Notes under the pieces: model-generated
The model's database searches: none
Told to the model about the DNA's origin: nothing
Seen by the model: only the letters and a program-made list of their open reading frames with translations
Translations under genes and position numbers: made by a program
Origin: a virus
IMG/VR virus record: IMGVR_UViG_3300023119_000108
Coordinates: 1 to 25,076 of that record
Strand: one strand, 5' to 3'
DNA: 25,076 nt
In this document: positions 18,501 to 24,500 of the stretch, piece after piece
How the letters are laid out: every line of letters begins with the position of its first letter
Position numbering within the stretch: position 1 is the first letter of the stretch

Positions 18501-21500
18501 ATTTCTGGTTTGTACTTAGGATACAGTCCTAACTTTGTAGGAGTTGCAGGAACAAAACAACCGTCTGTTGTATCGTATTCGTATATTTCAAGCTCGTCTC
18601 CTACTTGTAAAGTTGTAAGTACTTTTACGAAACCTTCTTGTGTAAACTCGTAATCTGAGCCGTAACAAAGAGATTTACCATTTAGGTAAACCATTACGCT
18701 TCTGTTACTTAATTGGTCTAAGTCAAAGTATTCTGATAATGCAAAAAATTCGCTATCACTTGCTCTTACAATATGAGTTGTGCCTTTTGATGCACCATGT
18801 GGTATCATATCTGAAAAGTAAAATGGCATACCTTCAGTTTTTTGACTATTAATTTCTGCTATAATGTTATCAACATGTTGTTTTATTGGACCGTCATATC
18901 CTAAATTTTCAGCAACTTGAATAAACAATCTTTTAAACTTTGCGTATTCTAATCTTGCATATTTTAATGCCTTTATAATGTTTGCGTTTTTATCTGTAAG
19001 ATGATAACTTGCAAGAGCAATTGGGCCAGTATGTTTAACAAATCTTGTTCCGTTTTTAACAATAAACCCTAAGTCTCTTAGGTTGCTTGATCCTGGAAAA
19101 ATGTTTCCATTATAATCAAAGGTATTTTCTATTATTGTACCTACATGGTCATTTACTTCTGCAATAGTAAAATCTTTAATATTTTCGTTTAAAGGATTTC
19201 TTTCTAAATTATAAGCAAGTTCATAATACCCATTTTGATTAGATGGTGTCTTAGAAAAACATCTTAAAATTAAAATATCTCCAGTTTTAAGATTATCAGT
19301 AAAAGTAATATACGCAATACCATTAATTCTGTTGATAGTATAATGTACTTCTTCTTTCCTAAAGTAACTATTAACATAAACTTTTACTTCTAAATCATTT
19401 AAGTCACCACTACGGTCAAATACATCTACAGCAAAATCATTAAGTTGATCTTCTACATCATATTGTTTAATTACAGCCTGTTTACTAAGTTGATTTGCTT
19501 TTTCCCAACCATTTTTACTTTTAAAGTTCGTAATATTACTGTACTGTCTCAAGTAACCCGTTTCTGTATTGACTTTAATTTTTTCGTTATCTTGTTCGTA
19601 TACAAAGGCATCAGTTACTAGCGGAAAATTAAATTGTATATCACCAAAGTTTTCTATAGCTCTGTATGAAAGAGGGAATCCTAATTCACTGTCGTTAGTA
19701 CCAGTTCCAATCTTGTAAGCAAAAAGTTCTGTTCCTGCAAATGTTGATGCATTATAAGTTGAAAAACTATTTCCCATTGTATCAAATACATCGAACTTTG
19801 GTTGTTGGTTAACCTTTACTTTTTCTTGTGATGCAACCCACGATGTTCCGTCGAAGTAAAATAATTTACCTTTGTATATGTCTCCGCTTTTAACTAGAAC
19901 AGTTTCATTTTCGGTTGGTATTGCATCATCATCTTCAATTAAACTTATTTGCCTTATATTGTCAATTAAAATAAATTTAACTTTGTAAATTTTTCCTCTA
20001 ACAAGACGGTCAGTATCTGCATTAAAAATAACACGCATTCCGTCTGCAAGATTTACATTATCAATATTATAACCTGTAGAACCTTCTACTGTACTAAAAG
20101 CATCAGTAGTTTTATAATCAATTAAGTCTACATCATGTTTTGCTTGAGTACCATAATTAAATAATTTTAGTCCTGCATTAAATTCAATAATTGGCCTTGA
20201 CGCCCTAGCAGATTGATCAATACTAGGAACACTATCATTATATTCTGCTGACTTTTCTATAACATCTCTATGGAACCATTTGTTATATCTTGACCATGCA
20301 TTTCTATCAGGACTAGCTCTATTAATTACAATATAATCTTTTGTTTCTGCAAAGGCACTAGCATTACCAAATGGCAATCTATCAAATCCTTCGCTGTCAA
20401 ATGGTACTAATTTATTTCCGACATAACTGGCAGGAATAACTAAATCTAATTCGTTAATTAATCTAATGCTTTCGCCTACACCTTCTACAAAAAATTCTTT
20501 ATCTTTGTAAAACTCAGGAGTTACATTTCCAGCAAATTTTATTTTTAGTCCATTTGATAATGCAACCTTGTTAGCACTTGTATATTGCTTTTTACCAACA
20601 ATTTCGTTAACATCTATTGATGTATTTTCAATTATATCAAATACTTTAATATACCCACTTGTGTTTATATCACTTTGGCTTACATAATATAATTGATCAG
20701 GTGCATTATACGGAACGGTGAATGTAATTTTACCTTGTTCAACATTAACTGGGTCAATTTCATTACCTTCTAAATCAACGGCTGTAATTCCTTGAACATA
20801 TAGGCTAGAAATATTTTCAGAATCTCCAGATATAACTTTATAACTTCCGTCATTTTGTTTTTCAAGTGTAAACGGAGCATCTGAAAATCTTCTGTTAGTA
20901 GAAAACGAAAATGGATGGCCTTGAGTATCAATATCAAATGTATAAGTTTGTCCTCTGTATAATGTTAAAGCAGGATTAGGTTCAAATCCTGGAGGATCAA
21001 ATTTATAAACTGTATTGTCATCTTGTACTTCAGTAGTTACTGTGTAAGTACTAGTTTCATCTTCCGACTTGCCAAAAACTGTTACAGTTTGAGGGCCATT
21101 AGGTAGCCAATAGTATTCTCTAAAGTTTGTAAATTTATCAAAACAAATATTAGGGTTCCAAGCATAGTATTCTTGGCTATTCATTAAACTATGATTAGCA
21201 TTACTACCATTAAAGTTTTTAATTTGGTTTACATAGTCTGCATAATCAGCATAAAAATTTACATTACCTAAATCATCTACAGATACTGTGGCCGGTTCTA
21301 ATTGCCTATTTTGTCGTTGTACAGTTACATCTTCTATGTAAGTATCATTAAGCCTATGAGCTTTAGAATTTTTTCTGCCCATATAGCCATTAACTTTTTC
21401 TGCTGATCCAGGTTGTACTAACTGATCTAATGTACTAGATAGAATCTTTTTATTTGCTTGCGTTCTAAAATACTTAGGTAAGAGATCAGTGCTTTTTCTT

Positions 21501-21556
21501 TTCTCTTGATCGCCTGTTGGCAATGGTGATTCTGTCTGATCGTTATCGTAAGCCAT
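6539..21556 (-). CDS. Giant 5005-aa virion structural protein, probable gp7-type baseplate wedge protein with adhesin-like modules
   Basis: This is one uninterrupted 5005-codon frame starting at ATG 21556 (TAATG overlap with gp6; GGAGG at 21573-21569) and ending at TAA 6541-6539. The N-terminus (LLPKYFRTQANKK, LVQPGSAEKVNGYMGR) and stretches such as FVPATPTKLGLYPKYKPE (about 1001-1018), HPWEMLGF...WWEEVYGPAPYT (about 1150-1180) and IPGFIYDEAEVRDWEPW (about 1700) recall the large structural protein next to gp6 in marine T4-like phages. Regions in order: fibre-like beta modules (about 720-1000); a helical segment with KGTKNSLTKLFDAL (about 1820), which recalls T4 gp7; a seven-blade FG-GAP-like propeller (about 2134-3210) with a large insert; paired G-x-GY repeats (about 3585-4025); a chain of 'V-x-L-N-G' beta modules (about 4067-4975) including GVIWIDGERIEYF and QLRRGTLGT. 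Only four cysteines were seen (138, 766, 964, 1000). No enzymatic motif, signal peptide or membrane segment is evident. The gp7 equivalence is inferred from gene order and weak motif likeness; a composite of wedge protein and long adhesin is the alternative view. Confidence 0.85.
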   Translation of the reverse strand: MAYDNDQTESPLPTGDQEKRKSTDLLPKYFRTQANKKILSSTLDQLVQPGSAEKVNGYMGRKNSKAHRLNDTYIEDVTVQRQNRQLEPATVSVDDLGNVNFYADYADYVNQIKNFNGSNANHSLMNSQEYYAWNPNICFDKFTNFREYYWLPNGPQTVTVFGKSEDETSTYTVTTEVQDDNTVYKFDPPGFEPNPALTLYRGQTYTFDIDTQGHPFSFSTNRRFSDAPFTLEKQNDGSYKVISGDSENISSLYVQGITAVDLEGNEIDPVNVEQGKITFTVPYNAPDQLYYVSQSDINTSGYIKVFDIIENTSIDVNEIVGKKQYTSANKVALSNGLKIKFAGNVTPEFYKDKEFFVEGVGESIRLINELDLVIPASYVGNKLVPFDSEGFDRLPFGNASAFAETKDYIVINRASPDRNAWSRYNKWFHRDVIEKSAEYNDSVPSIDQSARASRPIIEFNAGLKLFNYGTQAKHDVDLIDYKTTDAFSTVEGSTGYNIDNVNLADGMRVIFNADTDRLVRGKIYKVKFILIDNIRQISLIEDDDAIPTENETVLVKSGDIYKGKLFYFDGTSWVASQEKVKVNQQPKFDVFDTMGNSFSTYNASTFAGTELFAYKIGTGTNDSELGFPLSYRAIENFGDIQFNFPLVTDAFVYEQDNEKIKVNTETGYLRQYSNITNFKSKNGWEKANQLSKQAVIKQYDVEDQLNDFAVDVFDRSGDLNDLEVKVYVNSYFRKEEVHYTINRINGIAYITFTDNLKTGDILILRCFSKTPSNQNGYYELAYNLERNPLNENIKDFTIAEVNDHVGTIIENTFDYNGNIFPGSSNLRDLGFIVKNGTRFVKHTGPIALASYHLTDKNANIIKALKYARLEYAKFKRLFIQVAENLGYDGPIKQHVDNIIAEINSQKTEGMPFYFSDMIPHGASKGTTHIVRASDSEFFALSEYFDLDQLSNRSVMVYLNGKSLCYGSDYEFTQEGFVKVLTTLQVGDELEIYEYDTTDGCFVPATPTKLGLYPKYKPEIFIDDTYETPRKVIQGHDGSIVFAYDDFRDDLILEFERRVYNNLKQEYNPDIFNIHDFVGGNYRDTGFERANIDTGMVSDFVQWTVIAGDPNYTNNDFYKDTFTFRYNYKNMSSPTGKKLPGFWRAVYKDAYDTDRPHTHPWEMLGFTIKPKWWEEVYGPAPYTANNFVLWEDLQNGVIRQPGVPTVVNSKYKRPGLLNHIPVDSNGKLLSPLDSNYAKNYVAIRARDAYTFGDETPTETAWRRGSEYPFALITSWILNQPAKVIGLGYDLSRMSRNAVGNIVYSESNTILRLRDLVFPNTYTDNQRVITSGLVNYIYNYIVSDINTNYDEYQNTLTTLKNKLALKVGGFTDKSKFKLILDSRTPLNEGNVFVPPENYKLFLNTSTPVTIANYSGVVIEKATGGFIIKGYDQAKSSFDYFEAIETQSDPSINVGGISESFVDWDNGKQYIKGQNVRFDSFFYRVKESHVSGTTFADDKMSKLAALPQVGGRDSVLRRKFTNRVKTISYGTQLNSVQAVVDFLLGYEAYLKAQGFIFEYYNNDIEIVEDWTFSVKEFMFWTTQNWAAGSVLTISPGAQQIKFNKPYHVVDNIFDDFYDYSLLKADGRKLDRSFSSIARDSENDFGLSVKNTADGIYSIRLPLVQREHVILLDNVTEFGDVIYDQEAGYRQERIKVTGYRSDNWSGGLNIPGFIYDEAEVRDWEPWKDYGIGKLIKYKEFYYVATNNISGTEVFIDNQWERLSERPESKLLTNFEYKVNQFADFYDLDTDNFDIEQQKHAQHLIGYQKRKYLENIINDDVSQYKFYQGMLQDKGTKNSLTKLFDALASADKESLEFYEEWAIRLGQYGATDNFEEVEFLIDEAEIKTNPQPIELVLSKPANDTDTIYKLTPSDIYKKPQNYDHKPFPVVDLYNQYTRDAGYVYEGDVVYRINDRNDILTANIDRIGANDYIWITGKTGDWDVVQHITTDIRVTKIEAFSASADARELPANPGGTFYLNKAHSFKVGDIIGVSNTSTANDAFYIIETVRPTQIDVFASANQSIEALEEVDGYISKLRSVKFDTVKNANYVMEDRVANQQKIWIDGTTKDWLVAERTDAFLDADHYNNPANYDPSSTYEFGSEMTVNSANTRIAIADHSANNNKGKVYTYQRGSNLRNFLYESELDLDTALYPMDDDHRFGASVAMSPDGKFIIVGSSTASGVASSYKGDYSKTSAYSENDIVKFNENYWKSIRTITPESSSVAFSTFDSYTNLERQSDSSLLTLVLQGSPYLPNTETDHLLIAAPFDQYRGTKVKDKLVLNWNFYTNFNRNEGPNTSVELFPTGINSQNVQAQYNEPGGSFIDGEHEIIEKVDSVLLLEPYTDPPEEGDVISTPSGSATVFKTFTRDFKLVIYTKDTNGVFTENGTISNAAGTEIGTYTQPNFNGTSGGIGGWWYINTNGTYVTSDEFTETKDYGVPAYGLVYRDILVYDENTDSYARTIPNFYKNILNDVNGTLFPDRDEPGFIGILSHRGGAYINEDVDGIQNILDPRWLMRVPPTLAGEINQPGDQFRVAIDDQADPVDESLLGIEASYLNDNLHTVIDVWEGYIDFTFTKFQTADIDILSDQDTDVGDFFEPAYEGKVFTDTLGNIVNIGGADGDFIRDEITGARGRVAYYIRRNINQGRVYLKEVTGNFTQGNRLLLETQEGNPPQANLRIMGPINKISLTGSNTGKIAVMERGTPFPAHPESYGGLEQFADLNTFAYVNKEFWIYKENLTEAGAEAQASIPSTSNSDWRLVYNLPVDTSGSTDSKPTNQGVYSIFSSVGSVWTNQGTYTIPGSSTGSNVGKQVAVSQDGDLYRFYVGSKENLTVIKHGTDKYGKTYRFALDINPHYRGPYTPDAIYKTGEIVLYDNQLYSALTFNKNVIPTNLLKWEILGNQVNYLPTLPNDVNIYNDPVFDDLNEQVIDFSKQVKVSENGQILVTSIITDESVDQDNKVLIYRILDDRYVLSQTIVAPVSNTGWGSSLDISENGNIIVIGDPENSEDAYHAGKVYVYAKDGLQYELHQTLSGTKTPAERFGIKVTATNDLIAVSSGAGDIITNTTFDSGETSFDETFTTFPDKKIDSGSVRLYQFIKDAYILGEELDYGGDSTVLQAGRFGDQVLANKNHIYVGIPGDPNVDEVGINPGSWVDYKVAADQKPWTTIRTPNNVVDVNAIKSVYLYNTVTDKLVSYIDYIDPVQGKIAGPAEQELTFKSNIDLARYNVTSLPNFFSETDNWEEKYVGKLWWDLSTAKFFNAYQEDVATQANYWSKLIPNYSVDVYEWVESSIPPDEWDTLADTARGFAQGISGQSKYGVDAYSQKLSYNSATKTFNTKYYFWVKNKLTIPATEDRSLPASEVAKLIGDPRGQGYQFVALLSDNRFVIYNGESLIKDKEVALHVSYYTQDTQEQNRHLEYQLVTEGLETSVPRADLERKWIDSLIGYDDRGRTVPDPELSPADKYGNLNSPRQSWFVNRQEAFKQVIERANIALQETIIVDDFSFDTLNSVDQPPFVTERLYDYKVDTLDEVQFIGTNKIAQATLIPSVHNGVVTDIRIINTGRGYADPTYNIETSTVRHGPSFTVVGKGTGLDFNLEINPLGQINKVNIINGGTGYDENTVITVRPVSIYVENDITVDNKWAIYSWNATSGLWDRKLSSSFDTTAYWKYIDWYAPNTNQFTRIDHRVDESYQLLSANAKIGQIVKIANIGTGGWLLLKRIKNTNSADYTIDYETIGRQNGTIEISSKLYDVVENTVGYDLLGFDNRFFDTEPVTEARKILEALKNDIFVDDLKIKWQELFFASIRYVLSEQQNVDWVYKTSFVKAKHNVGGLTEKINYQNDNLSSYNDYIREVKPYKTNIREYVSSYDKLENTNTVTADFDLPPFYDFSENAIKTKPVKVIDNEIIGVDAFFDEYPAKNWKDNNGFKVVGINIYDGGSKYTFPPTVTITGGGGTGATARAYLGAGKVVKIIVTNPGSGYLSAPTVTISGSGADDSTTAVASAQIGETVVRTLNVQMKFDRVSGEYFILSLPETETFTGTAINDTFQLKYPMNLKRNKVKVTVNGELLLRSQYTFSNIEDKTYTYNRQFGQIQFTTAPELNSIIVVEYEKNPLMLNAQDRINQLYSPTTGMLGKNLGQLMTGVDYGGVEVKSFGFEGTSGWMVDDYGTDTWDSYDNTFEDEVFIADGTTVAVELSKPLEDEIVYNVYLKRAGQAQAIRIDDPLYPNGNNQNALIQTITGDGVTTIINLADNDIELNDGDVFTIRKITSDGSFLPDPDSYDTQLDGGTIDYGNAAGVNADDIILDGDLFVTPLTSQGPEELVAGQVLDSVDITVYERTGEGQGQVYNQNYLTDGSTTEYPLGLLPNSEDAVIVKLGNTIVDKSEYTVDYKNLKITFNNALAQDQILTILTIGVNGQNIIDIGTILTEDGKDIYETQIMWNDRYSIFLRRDGIIPDGPELIARKSDNGFIEFKFSPIAPVAGTRLDYEIYSNNTQINYSKVNKDSIVADGSSTVYNLSIASQYATPAEFFSIVEIDGVIQKPGYSKVLTITNDRIREYTLDTFQVPPSSIVAAQLEVYLNGSKLTQVEDYLINIGTSSIILENNLVSNGDVLSIYLRNSGYNIIGDQVVFETAPAEDAVMNVYTFTNHDVLDIHRISYDVINRSTLTPGSENYSKYHALTAGRILLQQPALGVEYVWVMLNGNMLTPTVDYKLDPNGRIIHLVNEPSENDVVDVIHFTAPISTPTIAWKQFKDILNRTHYKRVDNNQGIELAQDLKYDDLKVVIVENAELLPNPDKRANRPGVIWIDGERIEYFAKTNNELRQLRRGTLGTGAKPVYPVGTKIYGGSIDKNIPYKDETIVWSPVDPVTEGQTEFTLDFVPGSVNEFEVFAAGKRLNKNAIQKFDPTLAIDSPQGDVNTPAEFSVNGNILTLTEPMKENQKLIVIRKVGKLWTDPGTPLKDVQNDIGNFLRGAISELPE
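6640..9355 (-). repeat. Tandem fibre-type beta modules at the C-terminus of the giant protein
   Basis: About residues 4067-4975 hold roughly seven to eight diverged modules. Each has a 'G-x-T-x-(F/Y)-x-L' opening, a 'V-x-L/V-N-G-x-x-L' hairpin, a 'DY' turn and a 'P-x-x-x-D-x-(I/V)-x-V' closing strand. Clear copies start near residues 4067, 4209, 4262, 4376, 4530, 4582, 4708 and 4893; examples are VKVTVNGELL, LEVYLNGSKL and VWVMLNGNML. Two more copies occur early in the protein at about 723-768 (VKVYVNSYFR) and 955-1000 (VMVYLNGKSL). Such modules are typical of extended phage and adhesin stalks. Confidence 0.6.
9480..9680 (-). repeat. Pair of glycine-rich 'PPTVTITGGGGTGATA / PGSGY' repeats
   Basis: Residues of about 3960-4025 of the giant protein contain two consecutive copies: DGGSKYTFPPTVTITG followed by GGTGATARA, then NPGSGYLSAPTVTISG. 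This G-x-GY-x-x-(A/P)PTVTI-(S/T)G repeat is well known in large surface and fibre proteins. A second, more diverged pair lies upstream in the gene. Confidence 0.7.
10585..10800 (-). repeat. Diverged pair of the same G-x-GY repeat
   Basis: Residues of about 3575-3656 of the giant protein contain NTGRGYADPTYNI and then NGGTGYDENTVITVRP, separated by a beta-rich linker with VGKGTGLDF. They match the spacing and the 'V...I.I.N.G.GY' pattern of the pair at 9480-9680 but have lost the PPTVTITG core. Confidence 0.55.
11905..15160 (-). repeat. Seven FG-GAP-like blades (probable beta-propeller) within the giant protein
   Basis: Seven segments share the 'R-F-G-x-x-V-x-x-S-x-(D/N)-G-x-x-I-x-V-G' pattern of FG-GAP beta-propellers. 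Their key aromatic or hydrophobic positions are F2134, F2194, V2840, F2962, W3016, F3072 and F3152. Examples are RFGASVAMSPDGKFIIVGS, GWGSSLDISENGNIIVIGD and RFGDQVLANKNHIYVG. Outer strands such as KGKVYTYQR, GKVYVYAKDG, GSVRLYQF and SVYLYN end several blades. About 590 residues sit between the first strands of blade 2 (near 2212) and its expected outer strand GVYSIF (near 2810). The propeller is inferred from the repeat pattern. Confidence 0.6.
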
Positions 21557-24500
21557 TAGTAATAACTTCCTCCACTATTTGGACTAGTTGAACTTACAAA
21601 AGAAGTAGAACTAGTTATGCCTACATTGTCTGTGTCGCTAGAAGTTACAACATTACCTGAAGCATTCAGTCTAGTTGCTGTAATTTCATCTATTAATTCT
21701 ATGTTTGCTACTGTTGCACTATTGATAAAAATTTCATCCGGTTCACTTCTTATTTCAAACAAACTTCCAAATGCTTGTGTAATTTGATTTGGTACAATTA
21801 CTACACTTACAAGATCAGGAGCAAGTCTGCTCATTATGTATGTTGCCAATTCTTGAAAGTAAAAAGTATCTCCAAAATCCCAATTTTCTAATGCAAAATA
21901 TTGATTTATTGCTTCTATGCATCTTGTCTTAATATCGTTGTCATTTAAAACTAAGTCTTTATTTTTAACTAACTTAAATGTTGCTTGTAAATCAGTCTTT
22001 GCTGTAGAACCAAATAGTTCTTTATATTTTACAGGATGATAAATTACCTCATCACTAATAGATTTTATTTTGTTTAATTCCCTTCCATAAGTTCTAAATA
22101 ATTCGTCCGAACTTGGTGGAAGCGGTTTTTGTGAAAGTTGGCCATCAATCCACAATCTATAATTTCTATCATATGTCTTAGTAAGCATAAACGTATCAAT
22201 TAGATTACTTGCACTAGGATCAATTCTGTTATTGCTATCAGCTGTGTGTAAATAATGGAATTTAAGTTTATCTCTACCTATAAATGCTTTATAATCACTA
22301 ATAGTAACTAATTCATTTTGTGATTGATTATACTGTTTGAAGGTATCACTTGACTGTAAGTAAAAAATATCACCGTCAGTATATGCACTAAGAGGACCTA
22401 TACTTGTTTGGTTCAAAAATATCTTAATGTTTGCACTAGTTGCATCTACGTATTTGAAGTCTTCTACTCCTGTGCCAGTAATATATTTTTCTTGCATGAT
22501 TAATTTTGTAAGAGGATTTATATCTTCAGCTACGATATGATCAAATAATTCAGGATCGTCAATGATACCATCATTATCTCTGTCAGCAAATGTAATTTCT
22601 ATTTTCTTAGTATCTACATAACCTTCTTTGTCTCTATATGCTTCTAAGATATCAAAAGTAAAATCGCTTGTAAACGGTGATGTATTATCAGGCTGGGTGT
22701 TTATATTCAGTACTGTAATTTTATCTTTTTTAGTTTTTCCTGTTTTATTATTGTACATTGTGTCAGCACTGTCATAATAAAATTTAATTTCTTTATCGCT
22801 TTCAAATACATATTGTAAGCCACGGTAAGTAACTTTGTATGTTTCGCCATTTGTTTCAAATAATATGAGCCAACTTGCATCAAGGTTACTATTAGTTACA
22901 TTACCTGAAAAGCCTGTACCAAAACTACTACGCTTATCTATATCCGATGCTTTAATTAGTCGCCAAATTCTGTTTGTTTGGTCATAACGCAAGCCAAAAT
23001 CGTTGTAGGCAAATGCCTGGTCAATTATTTCAACTTTTACATCATCAGTAAGACTTTCTGCAAGTCTTGGTCTCACTTGAACTAGTCTACATCCTGTAGG
23101 TATTTTATCACCTAGTGCAATCGCACCTTGTATCTCAGTTAATCCTGGTTGAATACCGTTGCCTGAAACAGCAACTACTTTTGTCCATTTATACAAACTA
23201 CTACCTACATGATCAGGAGTACCAGCCATTAAACTTCCATCACTCATAAAATGATATCCTTCAGGTGCTTGGAATTTAACTGATGTTCCTGCTTCAATAT
23301 ATTTTAAACTGTTAGTAGTAAAAGTTCCTACGTTGTATGCTTCACCGGTGCTCGATTCAAACTGTCCTGTAAATGTATTTGTGTCTTCACTTACTACTTT
23401 CCAAAATACATTCAAATCAAACGTATTAATTTTAGGAAACTTGTCTAGATAAAAATGCTTGACACGCTTGTTATCAAGAATAGGCTCAATTTGATTTATA
23501 ATAATGCCTTCGATGTCTGTTTGTGTGTCAAAGTTAAAACTTGTTTTATCAATCGTGTATTCTTTATAAACTACACCATCATTGCCATATAAATTTGTAT
23601 TACTATATTTTCCAGTTGCGTCAACTATATCAAAATATCTAGATATACCACTAGATGTTCTGTTAACACTTTTAACTTTTACAATTTCTTGACTTACTCC
23701 TAAAGGAGCAACGTTGTAATCTTCTCCTGTAATCATTCTATTTTGTGTATAGTATGTTGCAGGCGCATTTTGTTTAATGCTTAAATTTGTTTCTGTTCTG
23801 CTACCGTTAGCTACTGTAGTTTGCAGGCTTAGTGTAATTGTTAAAGTTTGTACTCTACCTTTTTTGCTAAGATAAGGAATACTAACAGTAATGTTACTAA
23901 TTGCTGCTGGTGTTATCACCATATTCCTATTTTCGCTAACTCTATAATAGGCTTTAAAGTTACCTTTTGGTAGGTTTCCAAACACACCGTCTGAGAAAAT
24001 TAAGTTAATGCGATCATCGACTCTAGTTAAAACACTGTAAATGTTTCTAATTTTTTTGTTTATACTATTATAGATTACATTGTTGCCTTCTACAGCATCT
24101 AATTTTGACCACAACTCTGACTCGTTGTTGTTACCGTCTAATTTAAATAACCACACATCAGAATCATTAATATTTTCAGCATCGATACCTACAGTCTGAT
24201 TCGGTGAAGGTTGTGTAACACTAAATTGTCCGCTTTCTAATCTACCTTGTCTAAAGTGTGCAAAAAATCCTGTATTACTACTTCCTGGACCTTGTGTATC
24301 ATTCCTATAAGTAAATGCAAAGTTATTTCCAGGTACAGGTGGCTCTTCAACTAGACTGCCATCTTCTATATCCATTGACACAACTTCAAATGGTGTGCTT
24401 TTTCCTTCTACAGGTTTTTCAAAACTAAAGACAGGAACATCTGTGTTAACACCGTTTACTCTATATTGATCAGTTTGAATTCCGCCTACTACTTCGCTTT

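Noticed and set aside
6539-21556. Possible lysozyme, protease or glycosidase domain in the giant protein
   Set aside because: I looked for familiar catalytic patterns and saw none I could defend. The carbohydrate-binding-like segments alone do not imply an enzyme.
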